From positions 1 through 9,243 of the forward strand of contig MHDY01000004.1 of the NCBI GenBank assembly GCA_001803705.1: DNA of 9,243 bases. The letters run 5' to 3'. Positions within the stretch are counted from its first letter, which is position 1; each line of letters opens with the position of its first letter. The position numbers were made by a program, and so were the translations under genes. This stretch comes from Nitrospirae bacterium GWC2_56_14 (lineage in GTDB: Bacteria > Nitrospirota > UBA9217). Below are positions 1-6,799 of this stretch, piece by piece. The notes beneath the pieces were generated by a model. The model was not told the origin of the DNA. It saw only the letters and a program-made list of their open reading frames with translations, and ran no database searches.

Positions 1-397
1 ATCCCATGGCCAGGTTATTAAGCAGTTCAGCGCTGTCCGGCTTACGTCGTAGCGCCTCCTGCCAGAGTCTTATGGCTTGGTCGTAGTCTTCAAGTTTATA
101 ATAAGAAATCCCCATCTCGATAAGGAGGTATCCTAACAGTACGCTCCCGTCAGGTTTCATGGCCAGGGTTTTTCTGAACTCACGCAGGGCGGCAGCGTGC
201 TGCTCTGCTTCGGCCAGAGCGCAGCCATAGTTGTGGTGTGTTCGTTGTTTCCCCGGCGATTTTTCCGTGGCATCGGCCCAGAAGCTGACATTGTCGCGAA
301 AAACACTGTTCCGCGTCACCGTCGTTGCAGCCAGGATCAGAACCAGAAAAGCGGAGAACAGGAGAAGCCTGTATGTTCGGACTTTTTTCGGCACCAT
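1..397 (-). CDS. TPR protein with one N-terminal membrane segment, 3' end cut by the window edge
   Basis: Translating the minus strand from the ATG at 397 gives 132 codons with no stop up to the left edge, so the C-terminus is missing. Residues 1-8 are basic (MVPKKVRT), residues 9-27 are a hydrophobic segment (signal anchor or signal peptide), followed by RNSVF at 29-33, W40, SP at 47-48, and R52 to N56. TPR-like helices follow, including EMGISYYKLEDYDQAI at 94-109 and LNNLA at 126-130. The layout matches the gene just upstream (468-1199) almost position for position, so the two are probably a diverged tandem duplication. TPRs are protein-binding scaffolds; the partner cannot be told, and the location is probably the periplasmic face of the inner membrane. 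The start is uncertain: no good ribosome binding site is seen, GTG at 394 is an alternative, and the frame is open upstream. The gap to the previous gene is 70 bp. Confidence 0.8.
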   Translation of the reverse strand, partial: MVPKKVRTYRLLLFSAFLVLILAATTVTRNSVFRDNVSFWADATEKSPGKQRTHHNYGCALAEAEQHAAALREFRKTLAMKPDGSVLLGYLLIEMGISYYKLEDYDQAIRLWQEALRRKPDSAELLNNLAMG

Positions 398-467
398 AGA
401 TAGATATAAAAGGATGTCCTCTGCGACGGTTGGGTCAGAGCATGGCGGACAACTCCGCCGAAGAAGC

Positions 468-1199
468 CTATTTCTGCTTTTTTTCCTGGAGTCGATCCAG
501 AAGCTCTTCCACCCGCTTGCGGGCGGCAGGGCTCTTGTCAGCCATGGCGTAGGCGTTCGCATATTTGTAGGCTGCTCCGTAGTCTCCCTGCCGCTCAAAA
601 GCCAGCGCCAGGTTCATATACGGTGCTGCAAATTGCGGTGCCTTCTCGATCGCTGCTTTGAACAATGGAATTCCCTTGTCAATTGCGCCCTGGGACACGT
701 AAATCTGGCCCAGCGTGTTCATGGCGAGCACCATTGACGGGTCCGCGGCAAGCGCCGACTCAGCCTGTGCAGCGGCTTCTTCAAATCGTTCCTGCTTCAG
801 CAATACGACTGCCAGGTTATTCAGGATCATCGGGCTGGACGGAAGATAACGCAAACCGATCCGATACGCAGCAGCCGCTTCGTCATAACGTCCGGCCGCG
901 AAGTACAGATTCCCCATCTCCTGATAAACATCCTGCATTCCAATGCTGTCGTCCCGGGGGATAGAGAGAACGGTTCGGAACTCCTGCAGCGCCTGCTCAT
1001 GAAGCCCCGCTGCCTTAAGCGCCAGACCGAGGTTCAAGTGGGGCCGCTGCATATGCGGAGAGGCCGCAGCCGTTGCCGTCCAAAGCCTGAGCGGCGTCTG
1101 GTAGACGCTGTTCCGCAGGTATGAAGCCACCGCACAACTAATGATGACCGCACAGGCCAAATACGTCACGAGACTATTTTTGAAAGCGGTTTTCATCAT
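468..1199 (-). CDS. TPR repeat protein with N-terminal membrane anchor
   Basis: This 243-residue protein has a short basic N-terminus, a hydrophobic segment at about 8-26, then YLRNSV at 27-32, W40, SP at 47-48 and RPHLNLG at 52-58. About five TPR units follow (roughly 53-80, 90-120, 124-153, 157-187 and 191-220), with typical motifs such as NNLAVVLLKQERFEEA and NTLGQIYVSQGAIDKG. The tail is charged (EELLDRLQEKKQK). The RN-x-V / W / SP / R-x-H-x-N-L-G pattern is what normally follows the last membrane helix of large GT-C (O-mannosyltransferase-like) TPR proteins. The multi-helix catalytic part is absent here, so I read it as a membrane-tethered adaptor rather than an enzyme. It starts 41 bp after the SpoIID-type gene. 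Two ATG codons stand in tandem (1199 and 1196) and no clear Shine-Dalgarno precedes them. Exact function unknown. Confidence 0.9.
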   Translation of the reverse strand: MMKTAFKNSLVTYLACAVIISCAVASYLRNSVYQTPLRLWTATAAASPHMQRPHLNLGLALKAAGLHEQALQEFRTVLSIPRDDSIGMQDVYQEMGNLYFAAGRYDEAAAAYRIGLRYLPSSPMILNNLAVVLLKQERFEEAAAQAESALAADPSMVLAMNTLGQIYVSQGAIDKGIPLFKAAIEKAPQFAAPYMNLALAFERQGDYGAAYKYANAYAMADKSPAARKRVEELLDRLQEKKQK

Positions 1200-1240
1200 G
1201 AGAAATAGTATGAGGTCACGACGTGATGCGTCAGGCAGGG

Positions 1241-2341
1241 TCAGAGCTCTTCCATGGCAGCGATGCCGGTCCCGGGGTAGTAGTGTCCGAGAATGGATCG
1301 GTAACTGAATTTATGTTGCGCCATTTCTTCGGCGCCCCACTGACACAACCCCACACCGTGCCCCATGCCCCTGCCGGAAAATACCAGCTCCCCGCCCGTC
1401 TGCGACAACTCCAGTTCGAAGAACACGCTGGGGATCAGGGCATTCCCGACAGCGGCGCGAAGCACTTCCGCAGGGACCACCGTGGTGCCGCCGTTATGCC
1501 TGATGGCCACGTCCCTCACCCTGCCGGCAGGAGTGATCGCACCCTGGGCCGCAGCGGTGATCTGCATCACGGGATAGCCGTGTCTGCGAAGCGCATGGGC
1601 GACAGTGTCAACACTGAACCGCCGCTCCCATTGGCCGTATTTTGATATGTTCTGGCAGTCACAGTCGACGCCTTGGAGGTAGGGCTCCTTGATATCCCAT
1701 ACGGTTGAAGCATCTTCCGTATGTCCGCCGCAGCTTGAATGGTAAAAAGCAGGTATCAGTTCCCCTTCGTACACCAGGACCTGCCCCGCAGTCTCGTGCA
1801 CTGCCTGGGAAGTGGATGGTCGCTCCCCGCTCCTGCCGTTGTACATCTGACTGTTCTCGGTGGCAAGCACGTGGTAGGGCCTGCCTTCAGCCATCCGCTT
1901 TTGATAGAGTGCATAGGTCCGCGAAGCCACAGCCTGGGCTTTCAGCGTCTCCGCGTGCCAGTCATGGGGGATCTCGGATGCAACCACCCCCAGCAAATAA
2001 AGCTCAATATCCAGCTCATTGACCGCCAGGAGAAGGCCGTTCTTTTTTTTTCGCAACTCCACCCATCCCCGGAAGCTTTTTTTGTTCACCCGGATGAAAT
2101 CGCCTGCAGACCGCACCCGAAGCGGCCGGGAACCGACCGATGCTGCGCCTACGGTCAACGTCCGCTCTCCCTGTAAGGAGTTCCGCCCTTCCACAACGAA
2201 TCCGGTTGGGGACGAGAGCACGATGTTCCTCTGGTTGTCGGCAATGGCCACGCGGATGTTCTCCGAGCTGAGCGCTTGCTCCGGCATCAGGGACAGAACC
2301 ACAGCAATGGAGAGGGAGAGGAATAAATATTTTTTAAGCAT
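1241..2341 (-). CDS. SpoIID/LytB-domain protein, probable secreted peptidoglycan lytic transglycosylase
   Basis: With the ATG at 2341 the product is 366 residues, starting MLKKYLFLSLSIAVVLSL and running to about residue 25, a good signal peptide, so export is predicted. The SpoIID domain covers most of the rest. The signature GVVASEIP at 118-125 holds the expected catalytic Glu (E123). Other family hallmarks are AVASRTYAL (137-145), YHSSCGGHT (200-208), DCDC at 226-229, WERRFS (238-243) and GRGMGHGVGLCQWGA (323-337). The His and Cys residues near 201-204 suggest the metal site known in this family. In Bacillus, SpoIID cleaves glycan strands lacking stem peptides during engulfment; homologues occur in many non-sporulating bacteria, so sporulation is not implied. 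An in-frame TTG at 2389 would add 16 non-signal-like residues and was not chosen; neither start has a strong ribosome binding site. The gene lies between queH and a TPR gene. Confidence 0.9.
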   Translation of the reverse strand: MLKKYLFLSLSIAVVLSLMPEQALSSENIRVAIADNQRNIVLSSPTGFVVEGRNSLQGERTLTVGAASVGSRPLRVRSAGDFIRVNKKSFRGWVELRKKKNGLLLAVNELDIELYLLGVVASEIPHDWHAETLKAQAVASRTYALYQKRMAEGRPYHVLATENSQMYNGRSGERPSTSQAVHETAGQVLVYEGELIPAFYHSSCGGHTEDASTVWDIKEPYLQGVDCDCQNISKYGQWERRFSVDTVAHALRRHGYPVMQITAAAQGAITPAGRVRDVAIRHNGGTTVVPAEVLRAAVGNALIPSVFFELELSQTGGELVFSGRGMGHGVGLCQWGAEEMAQHKFSYRSILGHYYPGTGIAAMEEL

Positions 2342-2402
2342 GCCGGCGTCGTTCGTTAGGCATACAGGTAGATGTACGCCTATCTTCAAGGTGATTCACG
2401 AG

Positions 2403-2425
2403 GGGGCGGGTTTAAAACCCGCCCC
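2403..2425. repeat. perfect inverted repeat after queH, REP-like or terminator-like hairpin
   Basis: Positions 2403-2413 (GGGGCGGGTTT) and 2415-2425 (AAACCCGCCCC) are exact reverse complements around a single central A. The RNA could form a very GC-rich hairpin in either orientation. It begins on the last base of the queH TAG stop codon (2427-2425), in the gap before the SpoIID-type gene. There is no T-run after the stem on the minus strand, so a classical intrinsic terminator is not supported; a dispersed palindromic element or a stabilising 3' hairpin fits better. In one plus-strand frame it spells GAGLKPAPT, a string I recall from spurious hypothetical proteins in related genomes, which would fit a dispersed repeat. 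Confidence 0.75.
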
Positions 2426-2967
2426 TACTCACTAATTTCTGCTTTCCGAAAGCGGTCCCGTTCACTGTAAATACAGCCGCAGTATTGCTGCCGGTAGAGC
2501 CCCATGGCCTTTGATTCCACGATACCCTCCCGCCAACCGCGCCGGAAGTCCTCGTAATAGAACTCGATCCCGTGCTCTGCCGCCATTTCCCTCGCGATGC
2601 CCGTGATCAGGTCATGTTTCTGATATTTGCTGTACAGCAGCGACGTGGTCATTGCCGGGAATCCCCGGTCCCGTGCTGCTGCGCCGGCTGCATCGAGCCT
2701 CATACGGTAACACTGCTCGCACCGCCCCGTTCCCTTGCCGGAAGCCCGGACGAGAAACTCATCGAGATCATAGCCATCCCGGTATATCACCTCGAGCCCG
2801 GCCCGACCGGCGAATTCCTTCACCGTATCGAGCCGTTTTTTGTACTCAACATAGGGATGGATGTTCGGATTATAAAAAAAACCGACAGGATCGAGCCCCT
2901 CCTCCTTCATCCGGTAATAGGGGTACAGAGAACAGGGAGCGCAGCATATATGTAAAAAAATCTTCAT
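2425..2967 (-). CDS. queH: epoxyqueuosine reductase QueH (DUF208 family)
   Basis: QueH catalyses the last step of queuosine synthesis, reducing epoxyqueuosine to queuosine at the wobble base of tRNAs with GUN anticodons; it replaces the unrelated cobalamin-dependent QueG. The 180-residue length fits the family. The N-terminal HICCAPC (residues 6-12; C8, C9, C12), RCEQCYRMRL (82-91; C83 and C86) and QQYCGC (160-165; C163 and C165) form the expected metal and iron-sulfur ligand set, and all are intact. Further family motifs are FYNPNIHPYVEY (31-42) and TTSLLYSKYQKHD (107-119). The ATG at 2967 is preceded by GAGGAA (2979-2974) at good spacing. The gene sits 38 bp after a TPR gene, and its stop overlaps an inverted repeat. 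Queuosine genes are linked to ruvAB in other bacteria as well (ruvAB-queA-tgt in Bacillus), so the neighbourhood is in character. Confidence 0.95.
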   Translation of the reverse strand: MKIFLHICCAPCSLYPYYRMKEEGLDPVGFFYNPNIHPYVEYKKRLDTVKEFAGRAGLEVIYRDGYDLDEFLVRASGKGTGRCEQCYRMRLDAAGAAARDRGFPAMTTSLLYSKYQKHDLITGIAREMAAEHGIEFYYEDFRRGWREGIVESKAMGLYRQQYCGCIYSERDRFRKAEISE

Positions 2968-3005
2968 GTCGGATTCCTCGAAAAAAGAAAGACCCGTGAA
3001 CGTGT

Positions 3006-3425
3006 TTACTTCACATTGCGGGTCAGTGCAGAAACGCGTTTACAGGCTTGCTCCTGCTGTTCGCGGTACGTTGACGGTGCGGTCTTGCAGAACCGGTCAT
3101 AGTAATAGACGGCCCGATTCAGGATCCCTACATTTTCGAAGTTAACGCCGAGGTTGTAGTATGCCTCGACGTTATTGCGGTCCAGGGCCACGGCCCGCTC
3201 ATACGCTTCGATCGCCTTGAAATGCTTCCCGACCAGCACATAGCAGTTGCCGAGATTATTATGGACCCGTGATTTCAGGGGCGACTTTGATGCCGCATCC
3301 TCCCAGAGGGACAAGAGCGTATGCCATACCCGGTTCCGCTGATACGAGGCGCCGGCAAGGAGCACGAGGACCAGGGTGAGCACGGCCACGCGCAAGCCCT
3401 GCCGGGCGGTCCCTGCTTCGATCAT
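3006..3425 (-). CDS. small membrane-anchored TPR protein, translationally coupled to the MFS/SpeE-like fusion
   Basis: The 139-residue product has a hydrophobic segment at about 11-27, then YQRNRVW at 28-34, LWEDAASKSP at 40-49 and RVHNNLG at 53-59. Two TPRs follow (about 53-82 and 87-116), and the tail is basic (ACKRVSALTRNVK). Its ATG overlaps the upstream TGA as ATGA (3425-3422), and only a distant GGGA precedes it, so translation is probably coupled to the upstream gene, suggesting that the two products act together. The architecture repeats in the proteins at 468-1199 and 1-397. It resembles the tail of GT-C/TPR proteins cut just inside the last membrane helix. Since the preceding DNA codes for a different intact protein, this is unlikely to be a recent truncation. 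Function unknown; a scaffold on the outer face of the inner membrane is plausible. Confidence 0.9.
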   Translation of the reverse strand: MIEAGTARQGLRVAVLTLVLVLLAGASYQRNRVWHTLLSLWEDAASKSPLKSRVHNNLGNCYVLVGKHFKAIEAYERAVALDRNNVEAYYNLGVNFENVGILNRAVYYYDRFCKTAPSTYREQQEQACKRVSALTRNVK

Positions 3426-5008
3426 ATGAGGATATCCCAGTCCGTATTTTCCAGTATGCGCTTCCGCACATTCTCCTTGACCCAGCTATCGTAAAAATCA
3501 ACGGGGTTGTAATCGTCCGAAAGAATGATGGCGGCCGTCTGCGCAGGAAGATCGAATTTCAGACCGAGCAGCCGGTCCACACCCTCCCGGGCAAAGACGT
3601 CGACGGCGAACGTCCTGGTAAGTGCGGCATTGAACGGCACCGGCGGATACCCGTAGGCGACCAGCGCGATATTGCCCCAGGACCCCTCGGTGGGGGAAAA
3701 GGTGGGGTACAGCTCCACGGTCATGAACACCGTCCGGAGCGTCTTGACGATCGAGGCAGTGATGAAATTATTTTCCTTGAGGCTGCCGACCACGTTGACG
3801 GCGAGCACTCCCTTCGGGGTCATGCGCTGCTTGATGAGCTGCAGCGCTTCCCTGCTCAGGACATGGCCGGGGGTCGTGTCGCCATTGAAGACATCAAGGA
3901 TGACATAATCGTATTGTTTGTCCGCATGGATCAGGTAATAGCGGGCGTCGGAAACGATGATGTCCCCCGAAAGCTGAAATCCGAAGTAGTCCCGGGCGAT
4001 CTTCACCACCTCGGGATCGATGTCAACGACGTCGGTCCTGATGCCCCGCGCTTCATACCATTGCGGCACAACGCCCGCGCCGAGGCCTATGACAAGGCAG
4101 TTCTTGCCTCCCGGGTGGATACCATAGGGAAGAAACTCCATGAAATACGAATACTCATAGATGGACTGGTTGTTCGCCATATTGATGCCGCCCTGGATTA
4201 GCCCGTCGATGATAAGCTCCCGCGTGTGGTTCGAACCATAGGAGTAGTCCACGACCTTCAGATTTCCGTAGAAGCTGTCCTTGCTGTAAACCCGCGTGGC
4301 AAGCGTGCCGTTCGCCATGGTCTTCACTGCCGGAGAACCGGTCTGCAGCAGGAACAGGGGGAGCGCGAGTATCAGGAGGGCACTCCACCGGCGCTGGAAA
4401 ATCACAAAGTATATCAGGGCCAGGCAGATGAGCAGTATGCCCGCCACCTGAAATATCCGGTCAACACCCAGGTAGGCGATGAGCACAAAGCCGGTCACGA
4501 TCGTACCGAGAAAGCTTCCCAGGGTCGAAAGGGCGTAGAAGAGGCCGACGGTCCTGCCGATGGTGCGCACCTCCCGCGCAGCGATCTTGACGATGTAGGG
4601 CGAGACGCAACCGAGCAGGAACAGAGAGGGACCGAACAGGAGAAGCGAACTGGCAAGGGCCCCCAGCCGGAGACCGAGAGGCTGGCACATCTTGAGGACC
4701 AGGCCTTTGGTGAGCGGTATCGCAAGCACCAGGAACCCGGCAACAAGAATGATCCCAAACAGGTAGTGTGGCGAATCCTTTTTATCGGCTGCAATGCCGC
4801 CTGCCGCGTACCCCGCAGCAAGGGCCACCAGCGTGACGGTGATCAAGGATGTCCAGACAAAGAGGCTGACCCCGAAAAAGGGCCCGAGGACGCGCGATCC
4901 GAGGACCTCGACGACCATCACCAGCGCGCCGCAGACCATGGCGGTCAGGATCAGATAGGAGACGAACAGGGTTGGTCGGGGATGCGGTTGATCTGACGTG
5001 TTCTTCAT
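3422..5008 (-). CDS. fused MFS-type membrane protein / spermidine synthase-like protein
   Basis: This 528-residue protein has about seven hydrophobic helices in residues 13-223 (roughly 13-36, 45-72, 82-100, 116-140, 152-178, 184-205, 208-223). A cytoplasmic Rossmann methyltransferase-like domain of the spermidine synthase fold follows from about 235. There, IDGLIQGG (267-274) matches the LDGxxQ region, GLGAG (308-312) is the nucleotide-binding loop, VVDIDPEVV (327-335) holds the acidic residues that grip the substrate, SDARYYL (353-359) follows, and ILDVFNGD (370-377) carries the Asp at the usual catalytic position. The canonical D-S-S-D-P motif is replaced by DVFNGDTTPGH, as in other fused members, so making spermidine is doubtful and the true substrate is unknown. 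GAGGG lies just before the ATG at 5008. It starts 36 bp after ruvB and overlaps the next gene by 4 nt. Confidence 0.9.
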   Translation of the reverse strand: MKNTSDQPHPRPTLFVSYLILTAMVCGALVMVVEVLGSRVLGPFFGVSLFVWTSLITVTLVALAAGYAAGGIAADKKDSPHYLFGIILVAGFLVLAIPLTKGLVLKMCQPLGLRLGALASSLLLFGPSLFLLGCVSPYIVKIAAREVRTIGRTVGLFYALSTLGSFLGTIVTGFVLIAYLGVDRIFQVAGILLICLALIYFVIFQRRWSALLILALPLFLLQTGSPAVKTMANGTLATRVYSKDSFYGNLKVVDYSYGSNHTRELIIDGLIQGGINMANNQSIYEYSYFMEFLPYGIHPGGKNCLVIGLGAGVVPQWYEARGIRTDVVDIDPEVVKIARDYFGFQLSGDIIVSDARYYLIHADKQYDYVILDVFNGDTTPGHVLSREALQLIKQRMTPKGVLAVNVVGSLKENNFITASIVKTLRTVFMTVELYPTFSPTEGSWGNIALVAYGYPPVPFNAALTRTFAVDVFAREGVDRLLGLKFDLPAQTAAIILSDDYNPVDFYDSWVKENVRKRILENTDWDILI

Positions 5009-5044
5009 TTTGTTCCCTCTGGAGGAGATCGCTCGGGATCACTC

Positions 5045-6061
5045 TTACAGCAGCCGCTCCTGCGACGGCGATCGTTTCCTGCCGAAATACTCATATGCCA
5101 GTCTCGTCGCCTGCCTGCCGCGGGGGGTCCGGTCGAGAAACCCTTCCTGGATCAGGAACGGTTCATAGACATCTTCGAGCGTGTCCTTTTCCTCATTCAA
5201 CGCCGCCGCCAGCGTCTCGAGCCCGACCGGGCCGCCGTCGAACTTATCGATGATCGTGAGCAGCAGCCGGCGGTCCATTTCGTCGAAACCCCGTTCATCG
5301 ACCTCAAGCCGCTGCATGGCATTCTTCACCACCGTCATGGTCACGATGCCGTCGCCTTGCACCTGCGCGAAATCCCGCACCCTCCGCAGCAGCCGATTCG
5401 CTATGCGGGGCGTCCCGCGGGAACGGCCGGCGATGATCGCGGCAGCATCCCGCTCGATCCGTACCTGCAGGAGCGTTGCCGAGCGTTCCACGACGGTCCG
5501 TAGTTCATCGAGCGTGTAGAAGCTCAGCCGGTCGATCACGCCGAACCGGTCACGAAGCGGGGAGGTAAGCAGCCCGGTACGGGTTGTTGCTCCCACGAGG
5601 GTAAAATAGGGAAGATCGAGCTTTATGGAACGGGCTCCCGGGCCCTGCCCGATGATGATATCGAGCTGAAAATCCTCCATGGCCGGATACAGCACCTCTT
5701 CAACGACACGGTTGAGGCGGTGGATCTCATCGATAAAAAGAACATCGCCTTGCTGCAGATTGGTCAGGATGGCCGCCAGATCACCGGCGCGTTCCAGCAC
5801 GGGGCCGGACGTGGATTTTATATTTACACCGAGTTCCTTGGCAATGATGTTCGCCAGAGTGGTCTTTCCCAGCCCTGGCGGGCCGCAGAACAGCACATGG
5901 TCAAGCGCTTCACCCCTGGCCTTGGCAGCGTCAATGAAAACCTGCAGGTTCTCCTTGATCCGGTCCTGCCCTACAAAATCGCTGAAACGGACGGGCCGCA
6001 GGCTCCGGTCGAGCTGAAAATCACCTTCATCCTGCGCTGGCTCAACAATTCGCTTCGTCAC
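5045..6061 (-). CDS. ruvB: RuvB, Holliday junction branch-migration ATPase
   Basis: RuvB is the AAA+ hexameric motor that pulls DNA through the RuvA-bound Holliday junction. The 338-residue length is typical. Visible elements are FVGQ at 29-32, Walker A GPPGLGKT (60-67), Walker B LFIDEIHR (108-115), sensor 1 GATTR (157-161), the arginine finger in SPLRDRFG (R170), sensor 2 RGTPRIANRLLRR (215-227), and a C-terminal winged helix (about 258-325, with KFDGGPVGLETLA and DRTPRGR). The start is GTG at 6061: an in-frame TAA stands two codons upstream (6067-6065), so nothing longer is possible, and GAGG (6071-6068) gives a suitable ribosome binding site. Unlike the tight ruvC-ruvA pair, 137 bp separate it from ruvA. 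It is followed 36 bp later by the MFS/SpeE-like gene. Confidence 0.98.
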   Translation of the reverse strand: MTKRIVEPAQDEGDFQLDRSLRPVRFSDFVGQDRIKENLQVFIDAAKARGEALDHVLFCGPPGLGKTTLANIIAKELGVNIKSTSGPVLERAGDLAAILTNLQQGDVLFIDEIHRLNRVVEEVLYPAMEDFQLDIIIGQGPGARSIKLDLPYFTLVGATTRTGLLTSPLRDRFGVIDRLSFYTLDELRTVVERSATLLQVRIERDAAAIIAGRSRGTPRIANRLLRRVRDFAQVQGDGIVTMTVVKNAMQRLEVDERGFDEMDRRLLLTIIDKFDGGPVGLETLAAALNEEKDTLEDVYEPFLIQEGFLDRTPRGRQATRLAYEYFGRKRSPSQERLL

Positions 6062-6198
6062 TCGTTACCTCGAAACTAAAAGAGGCAGCGGCAATGGTTC
6101 GTTGCCGGAGTTCTCTTGCTCACTGCTCAGTATCGCAGCGGATTTTTTTGAATAACCTTCAGTCTTCAGCCTCAACACCTGAATAGATACTACCTGCC
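6062..6198. other. ruvA-ruvB intergenic gap with weak heptad repeats and a small hairpin
   Basis: This 137-bp spacer has no gene. A 6-bp inverted repeat (6089-6094 CGGCAA with 6102-6107 TTGCCG, 7-nt loop) lies just upstream of the ruvB ribosome binding site. Two short runs with 7-nt spacing are visible on the plus strand: TTGCTCA/CTGCTCA at 6116-6129, and CTTCAGT/CTTCAGC/CTCAACA at 6157-6177. They are weak alone but resemble the clearer heptad runs in the next two gaps to the right. No promoter could be supported. Confidence 0.4.
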
Positions 6199-6798
6199 TT
6201 ATCTCTTCCTTAACGTTTGCAGCCCCTGCCGGATGAGGTTTTCCACGGAAAGGCCCGGATGAGTGCGCAAGACCGCCTGCACCGCATCCTCCGCAAGGTT
6301 CCGTTTATACCCCAGGTTCATCAGCGCCGACACGGCGTCGTCCACATCTAGGTCAGCCTGCTGCGGAAGCCCGGCCGATGCTGAAGCGGTGACCAGATGC
6401 TTGACCTTGTCCTTCAGTTCCAGGATCATTCGGGCGGCGGTCTTCTTGCCGATGCCGGGTATGGCATAGAGCTTTTGGTCATCCGACGACTGGATAGCGG
6501 CCACGATCTCATCCGTTGTTAAACTGGAAAGGATCGTAAGGGCTAGCTTGGGGCCGATGCCGGATACACCGAGCAGGATAAGGAAAAGGTCCTTTTCCGC
6601 CGGCTCCGAGAACCCGTAGAGGGCAAGCATGTCCTCACGCAGATGGGTATGAATATGAAGGCTTGCCGCAGCACCCTCGTCCGGCATGCGGTAAAAAGTG
6701 GAAAGCGGCACAAAGACCTGATACCCGACACCGGAGACGTCGATGATGATATAATCGGGAGCCTTGCGCGTGAGCCTGCCGGTGAGCGACGCGATCAT
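6199..6798 (-). CDS. ruvA: RuvA, Holliday junction DNA-binding subunit
   Basis: RuvA forms the tetramer that holds the four-way junction open and loads RuvB. The product is 199 residues, the usual size, when the start is the ATG at 6798. Domain I (about 1-62) is an OB-fold with MIASLTGRL and VSGVGYQV; the acidic pin E55-D56 is present at the same positions as in E. coli. Domain II has two helix-hairpin-helix motifs, GVSGIGPK (77-84) and IPGIGKKT (113-120). A short linker with AS repeats leads to domain III (about 152-199, DDAVSALMNLGYKR), which contacts RuvB. The frame is open upstream for another 49 codons inside ruvC, but MIASLTGRL is the conserved N-terminus. The start lies one base after the ruvC stop (TGA-T-ATG), with AGGCGGG as a moderate ribosome binding site, so coupling to ruvC is likely. 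Confidence 0.97.
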   Translation of the reverse strand: MIASLTGRLTRKAPDYIIIDVSGVGYQVFVPLSTFYRMPDEGAAASLHIHTHLREDMLALYGFSEPAEKDLFLILLGVSGIGPKLALTILSSLTTDEIVAAIQSSDDQKLYAIPGIGKKTAARMILELKDKVKHLVTASASAGLPQQADLDVDDAVSALMNLGYKRNLAEDAVQAVLRTHPGLSVENLIRQGLQTLRKR

Positions 6799-6799
6799 A

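Noticed and set aside
1216..1226. Palindrome TCACG-A-CGTGA in front of the TPR gene at 468-1199, as an operator
   Set aside because: Arms of 5 bp are expected several times by chance in a window of this size, and no second site or regulator is present.
2355..2390. Possible promoter (TTGAAG, 17-bp spacer, TGTATG) ahead of the SpoIID-type gene
   Set aside because: The -10 hexamer matches consensus at only three of six positions. It is too weak to report as a feature.
2968..3005. T-rich stretch after the small TPR gene, as a terminator
   Set aside because: There is a run of T residues on the minus strand, but no stable stem precedes it, and it overlaps the queH leader.
4226..4996. Long plus-strand open frame (256 codons) opposite the MFS/SpeE-like gene
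   Set aside because: Its translation is rich in Q, E, G, D and R with no recognisable domain, and the opposite strand carries a clear family protein. It is an antisense shadow.
6089..6107. Intrinsic terminator between ruvA and ruvB
   Set aside because: The stem is only 6 bp with a 7-nt loop, and no T-run follows it directly on the minus strand.
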